From: Sipunculus nudus
Lineage: Eukaryota > Annelida > Sipuncula > Golfingiida > Sipunculidae
NCBI GenBank assembly: GCA_026874595.1
Contig: CM049312.1
Coordinates: forward strand, 24,981,956 to 25,045,955
DNA: 64,000 nt
Direction: 5' to 3'
The notes below the pieces were generated by a model that was not told the DNA's origin, ran no database searches, and saw nothing but the letters and a program-made list of their open reading frames with translations. The translations under genes were made by a program, and so were the position numbers. The first letter of the stretch is position 1. The number at the start of each line of letters is the position of its first letter. Below, piece after piece: positions 21,801-33,334 of the stretch.

Positions 21801-22369
21801 AAAATCACTTGGAAGTGATGCTAAACCATCATGTATGAATGGCTCAAATAACTCCATTTCAGTGTCAGGAGAGGAATCTACTACCTCAGCCTCATTAAAC
21901 AAAGAACTGACATTGACAGTCTCAGTCATAAACTCTTTTTCAGAGTCATTTAAGGAATCTACATTCTTTTTATCACCAAACCCCTCATGGGATTCAACAG
22001 AGGAATTTTTCCTCAGCAGAAACAAATTTCTGTTTGTTATAAGAGGACCTGGCCTCATTTGAAATACTCTCGCAAGAGTAACAAAAGGACTTAGCCTTAT
22101 TTAAAGGATACTCCTCGCAGGAGTCTTGAAAGGACCTAGCCTTATTTAATTCCTCGCAGGAATCAACTGAGGTTTTAACCCCGCAAGCTACTGATTCTTC
22201 TTTGGATTTAGAAGGCACGTGGGCCTCTGTACCATCAAACTGTTTATTGGAGTCAATAAAGGAGTTGTGGCCCTAATTTACATGAAAAGAGCCTGGCTCT
22301 TGTACTATGCTATGCATAGATTTTGAAACAAACCCAGAAGGTTTGCTATTTGTTTTATTCGTAAGTTTC

Positions 22370-23483
22370 CAGCAGTCAGATATTAGATGACCTTCCTTCT
22401 TGCATTAATAACAGATTTTCTTTGAAAATGACTGTTCCTTGTTGGACTTAGACACAGTGGGCGTGGACTGAGGTGTAGCAATGGACTTTGTTGAACTATC
22501 AGGACTACTAGTACTGGGTGACTGCGCTGTAAACTTCTTTTAACCATACTTATTTACATTCTTGTTTGTGAATGACTGGTTTGATTGATTTGCTAGTAAA
22601 GGACATTTTGTGTGTTAATGAATAATCATCAGCTAATTCAGCAGCAATGTCATGTGTTTCAGAACTTTTCCCACCAAGAAAAGTTTTAACATCTGCGTTA
22701 ATGCAGCGCTTAAATTTTTCAGGCAAAATCAACTGGCGCAGATTGTCATAATCTTTCATTACATTTTTAAAACTACACCAACGATCAAACAACTGCTCTT
22801 TAGTACTAGCAAATTCGACGTAGGTCTGTTCTTTGCGCTTTTCCCAATTTCTGAATTTCTGGCGGTAAGCCTCTGGAACTAACTCATAACCTTTTAGGAT
22901 TAACCATTTTACCGGGTCATAGTCAGCAGCAGCTTCTACCAAAAGCTCTGTATAAATTCTTTGGTCTTGCCAATCAATACACTTTGTAACAGCATAGTCC
23001 AATTTTCCTTAGGCCATTTTAAATTTATAACTACCTTCTCAAAGTGTAAGAAATATTTATCAACCTCTTTTTCTTGAAAAGGTAGGACAAGTCTAATGTG
23101 TTTAGTAACATCAAAACTTTGAGTTGGGACAGCACTTAGACTATGTTCTACTTTAAGTCTTTCTATCTCTAGTCGTTTTAACTCTTTTTCTTTTTCTCTT
23201 TCTAATTCTAACTGTTTTAATGCTAGCTCATGTTGCATTTCCAACTTTTTTAATTCTAATTGCATAGCAAGGCTGTTATTTTTTTATGTTTCAACTTCAC
23301 TCTCTTCAATTAAACCTTTGCTAACTATGCATGATTTTAGCATTGATATCAGGCTTTCTCAAAGCTTTTTTTCATATTTAGCCCTAAGTGTTGCCCCAAA
23401 CGCAACAACTGTTCTTTTGTCAACTGTTCAATTTGATCAGGGTCGGGATCGTCAACAAATGTCTCAGGTTTGATATCTGCCAT
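22370..23483 (-). pseudogene. Gmr1-like gag with SCAN-like core and zinc knuckle
   Basis: The start ATG lies at 23,483-23,481, followed by IKPETFVDDPDPDQIEQL. A charged coiled coil (LELEREKEKELKRLEIERL) leads into the core, with HIRLVLPFQEKEVDKYFLHF and YELVPEAYRQKFRNW, which resembles the SCAN-like capsid region of some gypsy elements. A CCHC zinc knuckle at about 22,370-22,413 has spacing C-x2-C-x4-H-x4-C but an in-frame stop just before its second Cys. Frameshifts occur after the first 40 codons and near 22,990. Confidence 0.85.
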
Positions 23484-23620
23484 GTTAAGATGTTAAAACA
23501 ATAACAAAAACCACTGAGATAAATCCTGTAAACATGTAAACAATGTACTGTAAACAATGTGTAACCTTGTAAACAATGTATGATAAAACAAGGCCAAATA
23601 AGTTGTCAAAACTATTAAGG

Positions 23621-23638
23621 ATCCCGGTCGAGCCCCCA
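23621..23638 (-). promoter_or_regulatory. Primer-binding site resembling the 3' end of tRNA-Pro
   Basis: The minus-strand 18-mer TGGGGGCTCGACCGGGAT begins 6 nt inside the 5' LTR. It differs at one base from the tRNA-Pro primer site known from murine leukaemia virus. First-strand synthesis of the element would have started here. Confidence 0.75.
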
Positions 23639-23644
23639 ATTTTA

Positions 23645-24466
23645 TGTTACGGAACCTAATATAAACCGATTACGTATGCGTGATGAACACACATTTTGTA
23701 ATGGAGATAAAAAAATCAGATTCTGTAACACTAGGCAGCGTGAAATGTCTAGTGGAATGAATAAAGAAGTCAGTGTTTTTTGTTAACAAATAACTATAAT
23801 TTATTCTTAAAACAACCCTAACATTACAATACACTTAATCAATACAATTATACAGTAAAACAGCGGTATAACAACAAATCAATAAAATCACACAATAAAA
23901 TACACAAAGTGCACAGTACCTGGGAACCACCACCGTCACAACGATAAGTTCTTCACATGTATACTCTCGGAGAATGACAGTCTAGTGTAAAGCTCTTGTA
24001 ACAATCCAGAAAGCAAACTGATGTCCAAATGCACAAAATCCAGAAGAAAGTTTGAAGAAAATCTATAATTGCCGCACTCGTCGGATAAGGTCCCAGAAAC
24101 TGACACACACGCTTCTGCGTCAGTCGGAAATCTTCTCTGATGCTCGTTCTCAGCTCTAAAACACATCCCCTTTATATACTCTTCACCCCAAGCCGAGAAT
24201 TTCCACTTCTTGAACAGTCCAAAAGATCTTACACAACACAGTAAACACGCGTTAGAGGAATCATCTAGACGAACATCGCTGTGTGTGTCTCTACATACCA
24301 GGGTCCACATGTGGCCTCGGCCACGACCAGGCGAGAAAGCCCCTAGCAAGCATGGCAACGAGATTTCAATCTGTACGGATTAAACTGAGAATGTAACAAA
24401 CGGCCCGGCGAGGGTGTAACAACACGAGTTACGCCCGTGTTACACAATAAAAGAGCACCTGTAACA
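23645..24466 (-). repeat. 5' LTR of the Gmr1-like element, complete, 822 bp
   Basis: In plus-strand orientation it starts TGTTACGGAACC and ends CACCTGTAACA, with 6-bp terminal inverted repeats TGTTAC/GTAACA. The same family is seen in the truncated LTR at 18,131-18,449 and in the solo LTR at 27,085-27,426. Confidence 0.9.
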
Positions 24467-25249
24467 CATTATACACCATTCACTACTCCAATTACTACCA
24501 GAACTAAACGACAGTCGCTATACTTCTTTATGAAATGTTTTCCTAACAAATATGCTTTACGCTGAACTTTCGTTAAAGGGATGTAAATCATAATGTATTT
24601 CACATTATGTTGAGACTTGATATTACCTATTGTTTAAACTGATTTTCAGTTGACTAATGGGGAGTGTCGGCATGTGAGTGGATTAAATTTTAAGCGGGTC
24701 TGGAGGCGGATACAAGTTTTGGCAGATGTGTGCGCTGTGTGAGGGCTTTCTAGTTTCTTATTGGACTTGTGGTTAGGCAATATAGAAGTTACATAATAGG
24801 ATAACAAACTCACTTTCACAAATCTAAAGTCCGATGTTAAGCCTCCGAAGATCGTACCGAAGACAGCCACTTGGTAAAACATTAACATATTGATCACTTT
24901 ATTCAAATTAGTTGTCAATTTTTTTTATCTCTAGGTGTCACTCAGACAGAGACGCACTTGACGTCAACTGATAAAATTGTCTCCGCCAGGAGGGTATGCG
25001 TTCATCTCCGTTCGCGTGTGTTTGTTCACAATATTATAAACGCAATCATACACGAAAATCTCATGTAATTTTTAGGGCCTTTCAGGAATGGGCAAATGAA
25101 AAATCGATTAGATTTTGGTGTGGTTCAAGAACATGAACCGGGTTTAGGTACTTTATAAAAAGAATATTCACAAATGTATGGTCACTTATGCACGAATGAA
25201 CCTTGGGATATGGGTCGGTGGAGGCCTGTATTCTACGGAATGCTGATTT
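24467..25249. other. Gene-free stretch, no recognised content
   Basis: No frame with a known domain and no obvious repeat was found, apart from a (GACA)-like word near 24,944. A stretch at 25,080-25,220 resembles 50,770-50,900 and 31,415-31,475 (TATTCACAAATGTATGGTCA-like words), so part of it belongs to a dispersed family. Confidence 0.4.
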
Positions 25250-25417
25250 CAAATTTCTTTATTTCCATCACTCTCTATCACTGACACTCTGTGCATTTGT
25301 CCTCATGAAAAATAAACACAGCTATCACATTTATGCAAACTTTCATTTGTAAAGAGTAATTATATTATTCTTATCAGATATCAACAAAGCTAACTTATCA
25401 ATGTAGAGTTGTTATCA

Positions 25418-25462
<45 letters not shown>

Positions 25463-25560
25463 TATATATATATATATATAAATTAAGTAAGAAAAAGAAG
25501 AATACAGTAATAATTAAATCATGTAAATAATACGTTACACCTGACGCCCATGCACTATCG
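25250..25560. repeat. Copy of the LINE-associated dispersed repeat, with (TA)n
   Basis: ATAAACACAGCTATCACATT, CAATGTAGAGTTGTTATCAA and AGTAAGAAAAAGAAGAATAC match, in order, 30,830-31,010 and 60,260-60,440. In both of those places a LINE RT fragment follows, so this copy may be a 5'-truncated end of that LINE family. A (TA)n tract at 25,420-25,481 has expanded within it. Confidence 0.6.
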
Positions 25561-26124
25561 CTATTTCGGCCTACACTCCAAAGTCAGTCCAAGGTTGATT
25601 TACGTTCAGCCGTTAAATTTATTATAATTAGGGGTGCCAAGTTAAATTTAGGGATAATTTCTTCATAAATTGCAAATAAGACATGAAGAAATGAGGTATA
25701 TATCTAATTAACTAGAATGAAACCAAAATCATTTCTTTCAAATATATATTTAGTGATTAATTAAAATCAATATATTTTACAACATCTCAAGCTCATGGGT
25801 GAAGGCCAAGGGTCACTTGTCATGTGATCAAAGAAACTTTATTTTAAAGCTTTGATTATTTTTATGTGTCATCAATAATGTTATAAAGGATTCTCGACAT
25901 GAGGCTGGTACCCAATGACAGACGCCATGTATCTGATGGCCCCAACATTTAAGGCTAACCAGAATTTTGCAAAATATAAATGTTGCTTTTTTGCATGAGA
26001 TTTTTCACCACCAGGGGGTGGTGCGGAACAGCATGAGAGTGATCCCATAATGGTCTGGTCCGGTACTAATTGTGGACACTTATTCAAAACATGTAAGAGT
26101 AAAACCAGAGTGTGAAGAAATAAC
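25561..26124. other. Gene-free stretch with a CTCF-like palindromic word
   Basis: No gene is seen. At about 26,007-26,027, CACCACCAGGGGGTGGTGC has 7-bp inverted arms and resembles a CTCF core. Confidence 0.4.
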
Positions 26125-26880
26125 ATCAATTAGTAATTAAGTCATATTTTGTTCAGTGACTTATCTACAAATGTTAAATTCAATACTATGAGTTAAATAC
26201 TGTCAATGTTAAATGCAGTTTTTTTTAATGATGAAGCAATAAATGTATTCAAGTCCCTATTCATTTTTGTTAACAACTTGTTTTTTTTTTTAATTATTGC
26301 AATGAAAGAATATGTAATGACATAATTACACTAAATTAATTAGCAAAGGTGGGTGGAACATAACCTGGTATTCCCACCATAATTTAAAGGGTATGTCCAC
26401 ATGTCCCCATTTAAGCTTTACGAGCAGCTGCTGTATTTCTGCTGTGATTGTACTCAGATTATGCTGACAAGGGGAGCAGCAAATCAGCAGATGTTACTAC
26501 CTGCTGGTCAATTCTGCTCCATCTATGGCGAGACCGTGCAACATAATATTTTCTTGAGTTTGGAGAACAGATTTAGAGCATATACTGATTCACTGCTTTT
26601 TTGAATATACACTCTACTGTGCAATTAAATATAATTCTATACAAGTTGGGACAGCAGATTTATTGCATACGCTGAAGGTTTGCTGAAGTAAAGTAAGGTA
26701 ATTACCAATTAATTAGCCCCGTCCCCCTACCCCTAAGTCCCGACTATAATTTTATACCCACCTTGTTTTACTATTTATATAGAAATAATGGCCGATTTTA
26801 AATGACTATCAGGCCTGAAATCATTTATTATATGTCATTATATACATTTCCCGCGATTGCTAATTAAATAAAATGTTATT
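26125..26880. repeat. Dispersed repeat, about 755 bp, contiguous copy
   Basis: The left part (26,125-26,410) matches 49,128-49,415 and the right part (26,410-26,880) matches 53,930-54,420, both in the same orientation. Shared words include AATTAAGTCATATTTTGTTC, ACTCAGATTATGCTGACAAG and ATCAGCAGATGTTACTACCT. No coding frame is shared. It is an interspersed element of unknown class. Confidence 0.75.
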
Positions 26881-27080
26881 GATTACAATTACTTAAAAAA
26901 AGTACAATTACTTCAAATATAAATTACTTTAGGACCCATCTCTGATGCAATGACAGATGTCTTTTAAGTAGGTTAAACTCCCTCTGTTGTTATGAGGCGT
27001 GTCCTAAGGGAAACATGTACATGTACGAGTGAGCATGCGTCAGGGTGGCCCTCTTGTCTTTTTGGTGTACTTTCTAGTAA
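26881..27080. other. Gene-free spacer
   Basis: A short AT-rich spacer between the dispersed repeat and the solo LTR, ending in the CACT that is duplicated on the far side of the LTR. Confidence 0.5.
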
Positions 27081-27084
27081 CACT

Positions 27085-27426
27085 TATTACGGAACCTAAT
27101 ATCAACAAATCACGTATGCGTGATGAACACAAATTTTGTCAATGAGATAAAAAATCAAATTCTGTAACACTAGGCAGCGTATAATGTCTAGGGGAATGAA
27201 TAAAGAAGTCAGTTGTTTTTTGTTAACAAATAACTATAATTTATTCTTAAAACAACCCTAACATTACAATACACTAAATCAATACAATTACCAGAAAGCC
27301 CCAAGCTAGCATAACAACGAGAGTTCAACCAGTACGGATTAAAATGAGAGTGCAACACGCAGCCAGACGCGGGCGCTACATCACGATTAACGCCCGTGTC
27401 ACACAATAAAAAGGGCACCTGTAACA
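27085..27426. repeat. Solo LTR of the Gmr1-like family, internally deleted
   Basis: Starts TATTACGGAACC and ends CACCTGTAACA, matching both ends of the 822-bp LTR at 23,645-24,466. About 480 bp is missing near 27,290, where CAATACAATTA joins CCAGAAAGCC directly. CACT at 27,081-27,084 and CACT at 27,427-27,430 form a 4-bp target-site duplication, which shows it inserted independently and then lost its interior by LTR-LTR recombination. Confidence 0.85.
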
Positions 27427-27430
27427 CACT

Positions 27431-28236
27431 GAAATTTGCGTGCAAAATTCCCATTATCATCTCGTTTTAAAAATCTCTCTGCATGCTTGTTGAAGTTTTG
27501 ACCTCATGAATACAAACATGCCTCTCACGGGTTACTAGGCGAGAGCCAAATATGAAATGACTCGATACCATAGAGGCGGATTTTCAGTTTGGTTTGTGAG
27601 TGCACATGTATTACTTTGTGTTAATTCACCGCTCGTTCACCACTCATAGCCTGTTGTTATACTTATTGGAAGTTGACCACGATACCAGGGCAACAGGATA
27701 GGTGGCCGTTGCAGTACATTGCCCTGTCTGGCTGGTGTCACGACTCGAATTAGGCTTACCAGTCCTCATCCAAATGTCTACTGAGTTATGTATTCGTGGC
27801 TAGCATCAGAGACGCTCGAGCTCGGTTTGGGGCGTACATATGCCGGCCCTCAAATATCTAGAAAACTGATGCTCAAAGTGGACTGTAATCACAATTGCTG
27901 ACCGGTGCCGATCACCTTAACTTAGCACGACTGGCTACATTCCTGAAAAATAAGCGTTTTTGAAATAAAAGGTGTACTTAATATTGAATATTGGGTGAAT
28001 CTAATGCACTTTTGGGTGGCCTGTAACATTTTGTGAGTTAAGGTGATTTCTATCCTGTGAACACTACGACGTGTTGACAGGGTGTTTGTAAACGGACTGC
28101 CATAGACCTGTCAATCATTGTACCCCCTGCCTTCACCTGGGTCAGTCGGCCAATAGCGAGGAGGTGTTTAATTAATGCATGAGCCGAGTCCGTGCTTGGG
28201 GCGGCCAAAGTTGACGGTCGTCGTTTGTTAGCCCAA
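27431..28236. other. Gene-free stretch, no recognised content
   Basis: No domain-bearing frame, tandem repeat or RNA gene was seen. Confidence 0.4.
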
Positions 28237-29629
28237 TAGGGCCCTGCGCGGGGCGGGTTTTGACCCGCAGCCCGCTGGTCCCGCGGGCCCCCGCTTTGGA
28301 TTCGGTGCAGGGCGGGGCTGGTTACATCTAAGAAAGTGCGGGGCGGGCTGAAATAAAATGTTTGCGGTTAATTAAAAAAAAGATCATTTAAAGATACTGA
28401 TATTTTTTATTAAATGTTTTCACCTGGTGTAAAAATAGTAATTTGGACACAAAGTTATGGAAATAAATTATAATGTATTAATACTTAACCCCTTACACTG
28501 ACTGACAGTTGAAACAGCACTATGCCAATTTTTCTCTTCTAGGTATAAAGTCAATCAGTTATAAAAAAAATAGATGATGCATTATTAATCTGAACTCCAG
28601 AGTTTAAACAATTGTCGTTGCAGTGAGCCCTGGTCATAACTTTGTACAAAGTGACATGACCTGATGTTGTATATGGACTGTAAGCCTGCACTGGTGTCAG
28701 GTATCACATATAATACCTATAAAAAGCAATTCGCTCCACCTCTGTCCTCAATGTTCTGTAAAACCGCGTTGCGTTTGACAATGTGTCATACCTCATTTTA
28801 AAGACTATTGTCCTGGCAGTGACATGGTTGATATGAATGTAAATAATTCAATGATTACCTTTAGTCTTGTCGACACTGTGTGGCTACAGCTGGCTCATTA
28901 GGTAACTTAATTGACCTAGAACTGCACAAATCTAAGGTTGTTATTCCATCTGACCGTCTGATTATTCTCAGTTTCAGCTAATTAGCTGAATATGATTGAA
29001 AAGATTTTAACCAGCAAAGTAATTTTTAACATTTAAGTAGTTTGATGGCTATTGATTAGCACTTCTATTCCCAAATGTTGCTTCAGGTACACATACTTTG
29101 AAGAAATCTACATTTTTTTATTTGCTTTTTTCATAAATATAAGACGAAACAGACACAGGAAGGCAAAAGGTTTGTTTATTTCCCCTGTAAAGTATGAAAA
29201 CATGTTGATGATATGGTAAATTACTATGTATATATTAAATCCATATAAGAAATCAAACATGTCTTTTAAAATGGTTATGAATTATAGTTTGAATGATTGC
29301 TAAAACGTATTAAACTTATTTTTTTTTCATTCCAGTCATCAAACATGTCATATATATAATTAATGATAAGCATATGGCTAATATATGTGCTACATATGCT
29401 TGATATGTAATAATTTGGATCATGCAATTATTTATTAGTTTGCGGGCTGGAAACTTGAAATATGCGGTGCGTGCGGGTACGGGCTGAAAGAAAAATTTTG
29501 CGGGGTGGGTCCGGGGCGGGGCGGGCTGAATTTTGATTGAGAAGCGAGTGGGGGCAGATAGGCCATAATTCGGGGCGGATGTTGGTTCAACTTTTTCAAT
29601 TTTTCTGCCCCCACAGAGTTGCATAGCCT
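28237..29629. mobile_element. Possible non-autonomous hAT-like element with GC-rich ends
   Basis: Two isolated GC-rich patches, 28,237-28,350 (GGGCCCTGCGCGGGGCGGG) and 29,435-29,620 (GGGGCGGGGCGGGCTG), bracket 1.1 kb of ordinary AT-rich DNA. Both patches repeat GCGGGCTGAAA words pointing inward. AGCCCAAT lies just left and AGCCTAAT just right, a 7/8 match that could be an 8-bp target duplication. The terminal inverted repeats align only roughly. No transposase frame lies between. Confidence 0.35.
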
Positions 29630-30615
29630 AATCTAATTAGCTGAGCATATAACTGATAAGCGTTGGAGAGCAACCCTAACTACAGCTAATTAGTGTGCAA
29701 ACACACGTCCTTGTGAATGATTTGTTAATGTTATGTTATAGTATCGGTGGCGTTTCTGTCCTTTGTCGTGTATATTAGGTTCAAACACAAAATTATATGA
29801 CATAATGTTAATTCTACTATATCCTGAGCCTATCAAAAGATACGCATATGATTTCTTAATAAGCTACTTCATATCCTTAACTTCACGTCTATGATATCTA
29901 TACTGTTACCATCGCTACTAATAGATATTATGTGCATAATAACAAACGAAATTGTGATGGGCCGCCTCGGCAAAAATCTCGAATGCCACTTGTAAAATGC
30001 AGATGTTGAATGGACTCAACAAGTCTCAGCGGGCCAAACCTTCTGTGAAAAAAATTGATGGGTAGCGACGATGAATCCTCAGATGACGGTATCCAGACTG
30101 TTTACCAGGAGTAAACTGGAGGCCGACACCTATATGTGCTATATGTATGTTGTTTTGCTGTTTACTTCAGAGTGACGAGGTTAGTCCCAAAAATGTACAC
30201 TTTGCGCCTTGTCGCTATTGTTCTAGAATATGTTAGAGCCTAGTATCCTGGGCAGGTGAAAGGCGAAATCCGACCCATACGTCATATTATTTAAAGATAT
30301 AGCGTTATGTAGATTGTGTAAACAGTGTGGGACAAGGATGGATTATTATAACATATCTGGTTTATTATGTACATAATTTTTCAAGAGACGTACGCGGTGA
30401 ACCTCCAGACTTTCATGGCTATTATTTGTTGATTGATTAATTGATTATCATTTATTGATTACATGTTAGTTAACCTTATTATACGAAAATCGGTCTCTTT
30501 CTACGACTTGAATGTGTATGCATGATGTATGAATGTTACAAACTATCATCTCCTTGTTTCCCTCAAATACCCAAGTATACCCAAATACACCAAGTTCAAA
30601 AACCTCAATCTCAAC
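29630..30615. other. Gene-free stretch, no recognised content
   Basis: No coding frame with a known domain and no clear repeat structure was found. Confidence 0.4.

Positions 30616-30686
<71 letters not shown>
30616..30686. repeat. (TA)n microsatellite
   Basis: An almost pure TA dinucleotide tract. A similar tract lies at the same relative place in the paralogous block (60,020-60,108). Isoleucine/tyrosine repeat frames crossing it are artefacts. Confidence 0.95.
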
Positions 30687-30699
30687 TTGGGTTATGCCC

Positions 30700-31390
30700 C
30701 GTTTGCATAGCTTACTCAGATAAGGGAGCTCGGCTGAAGCTTCTAACAGGAGAATGGTTATAACAATGAAAAACTGATCTTATCACTGGAGATAACTAAT
30801 GGGTAAACAGTGGTATACTTATTTTTATTAAAAAATAAATACAGCTGTCATATGTATGCAATCTTTTATTTGTAAAGAATAATTTATTGTTTTACATCAA
30901 TATCAATTCAGCTTACTTATCTGTGTAGAGTTCTAATCAAGATATATACATGGGCATTGAAAAAAATGTAAGAAAGAGAAGAATACCGTTATGATGAAAT
31001 CATATTACATAACAAATGTTACAGGTGACACCCGTGCAGTGTTTAACCTCATACCAAGATGTAGTGACAGGGATTATTTTTTGCGAAAATGTAAGGGCTT
31101 CCAATGAGCAGGTGTTCCGTTTTTCTGGGTTGAACTTGTACATATTGAAGCACATCTAATTTTTTTGCATCCTGAATGCACTCTCTAATACGGTTCACTG
31201 ACATAATTCATTCTGGTGATCTGGTACAAAGGACAAATAGAGCTGAGTATCGTCCGCATACTGATGAAAATATATACCATATGGTTTCTGATTTAACTAC
31301 TCAATGGTAGCAATGATGTAAATGTTGAACAGCATGGATCCAAGAACTGAACCCGGAGGAACACCATAAGTCAAGTACCGACTGTCCGAC
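30700..31390 (-). mobile_element. LINE (CR1/L2-like) RT fragment with its 3' region
   Basis: On the minus strand, GVPPGSVLGS followed by MLFNIYI near 31,335-31,365 and HQYADDTQLY at about 31,236-31,265 are the RT blocks of CR1/L2-type non-LTR elements. Stops interrupt the frame. The region to the left (30,700-31,060) matches 60,130-60,480 and 25,250-25,560 and probably is the element's 3' part. Relative to the copy at 60,130-61,800, about 900 bp of the RT C-terminal region is missing. Confidence 0.75.
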
Positions 31391-32624
31391 ACTTGGCCAT
31401 CGATAGCAATAATCAAGAAATATTCACAAATGTGAAGTCACTTATGCGGGAATGTATCTGGGAATATGGGCCGAATAAGTGAATGCAAACATGGTTTTGG
31501 GAGCATCCCATAATAAGACCGATCCACATGGAGAAGGTTTGCATTCCTTAGGATACAGATTTCTAGTATTATCATTTAACACACTGCCTATAATAATAAA
31601 GTTTATTGCAGACTCCTTGTCCATTTATGCTTTATACATAGATTGAAACGAATGTGAAAAAAAAATATTTTAAAAATATTAAAGAGGCATTCTCTAGTTG
31701 CATAAAAACCAACTGTACCCATCACGTGCGTGTTTTTTATCTTATTTAGTAAATTTCCTCTGATAAACCATGTATCTGAAATATTAGTTATGACATTTCA
31801 ACCTGAACGCTATTTTCATAACCTGGGTTGGCAACAGAATAAGTGGCTTCGTCATTTTCAACGGTTATTTCGTCGTTTTCAAGTGCGTTTGTATGAGCCA
31901 TGACGCAGCTGATCCCGAGGCGCTACTGTGTGCGTAAACAACAGATTACTTGCGTCCGACGCACAGACATACACAGACATACCACACCCCTGCATTATTT
32001 GGCCAGATGAGCACCTGGGGCCCAAAGGCTTGGTCGAAATAATTATCTCAAGCGTTTTGTGACAGTTTCGTAAATTAGAAATCTTTACCCAAATAGATTT
32101 ATCTTCTTTAAAAAATATTGATACAGATTTTATATAACCTGAACTCATTTCATGGATTTTGTTTTTCCAATAATGCATGAGATTGTGGTATCTGATAAAG
32201 AGCTATCGATACATCTATGAGCACTGTCTACTCGACAGTGACGTCAGCCACAGGGAAAACCACTGAGACTAAAATAGTATTTAAGCTGCTGTTCACTAGT
32301 ACAGAAAGTCCAAGCGTTATTATTTTTAGTTCAAGGCCTAGTTTTGGCTAGGGCTTTGTGACAATGTGCACCCTTGTTGAACAGTCTGTTAAACATTGTG
32401 CTTTCCAGTATTCATTTAATTTTTCATGAGTATGGTTTTTATGATTTTGCATTACTGACCTAAATGAACCTTACAAACATATCAAATTTATCTAAAAATA
32501 AATGTGTCACATGCTGCAAATTATTGAAGAAGTGAAAGAATACTATATATGTGTTATAATAAACAATATTTGCCATATTTCAGCCAAGCCGAGGAGCTGT
32601 GAAATGTTTAACGTTCGGTCCTAA
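31391..32624. other. Gene-free stretch, no recognised content
   Basis: A short match (about 31,415-31,475) to the dispersed family also seen at 25,160 and 50,850 is present. Open frames of 60-99 codons on the minus strand show no domain. Confidence 0.4.
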
Positions 32625-33122
32625 CCCAGGGTGAGGGCTCTGCAGGCTTCTTTGGCAGGCTGTCCCTACAACCGTGTAGCACTCACAAACGAATATGTCT
32701 TTTGTTTGTTTACCTCCATTTCTATGACTGCCTTCCATCATATTTGTCTGAAAAAAATGCTGATCAATAGGCCTTTGCGTACGTTACGCTCGGTTGGCGG
32801 AAATCTTCTTAAAGTACCAAAGTGTAATATGAAAGTCGGTGAACGTTCCATTCGTTTCATAGCCCCAAATGTCTGGAATTCACTTCCTGTTACACTTAGA
32901 AAATCTCCAAATCTTGAATCATTTAAAGCTAATTTAAAAACGCATCTATTTCGACAAGCTTTTAGGAATTAATACGCATGAATATTTTCTGGGTCAGGCA
33001 CAGGGAGAAGATTTCCATGAAAATGTATGTGGGTATGTGTGTGTGCGTGATCTGCGCTGTGAGTACGGCCATCGGAGAATTGGTGCTTTATAAATACTAT
33101 ATATATTATTATTATTATTATT
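32625..33122 (+). mobile_element. 3' end of a second LINE (L2/CR1-like), 5'-truncated
   Basis: The frame to 32,972 holds RPLRTLRSVGGNLLKVPK, GERSIRFIAPNVWNSLPVTL and FKANLKTHLFRQAF, the conserved C-terminal tail of CR1/L2/Rex-type RT proteins. A short 3' region ends in a (TAT)n tail at about 33,100-33,120, as in L2-type elements. The plus orientation and different sequence show it is a different family from the minus-strand LINE at 30,700. Confidence 0.8.
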
Positions 33123-33334
33123 GACAGCCTAGGTGTTATGTCCCAGAAAAAGAGATGATTACACACCTAGGACAAGCATGGGCGGAAGAAACCTGACCTT
33201 TGCGACACCAAGATATAAAATAATATTTTAGGAAATGAGTCGCTCCTTGTCGCTATAAACCGAAATAGAACGCGGCGGATGTACACGATAAGAATAATTC
33301 TTAGGTAAGACAACAAAAAATGGAGGCGTTTAAT

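Larger units (their letters stand above)
18131..24466 (-). mobile_element. Decayed Gmr1-like Ty3/gypsy-type retrotransposon (integrase before RT)
   Basis: On the minus strand the order is 5' LTR (24,466-23,645), tRNA-Pro-like primer site, gag, protease, integrase, RT, RNase H, purine tract and 3' LTR (18,449-18,131, incomplete). All domains have Ty3/gypsy-type motifs, but integrase lies upstream of RT, as in Ty1/copia and in the Gmr1 group of Ty3/gypsy elements. There are multiple frameshifts and stops, and catalytic residues are changed in RT and integrase, so the copy is dead. No target-site duplication can be tested because the distal end of the 3' LTR is missing. Confidence 0.9.

Noticed and set aside
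18131-24466. Ordinary Ty3/gypsy order with integrase last
   Set aside because: Integrase motifs lie between 21,330 and 20,150 and RT motifs between 20,031 and 19,080 on the same strand, so integrase precedes RT.
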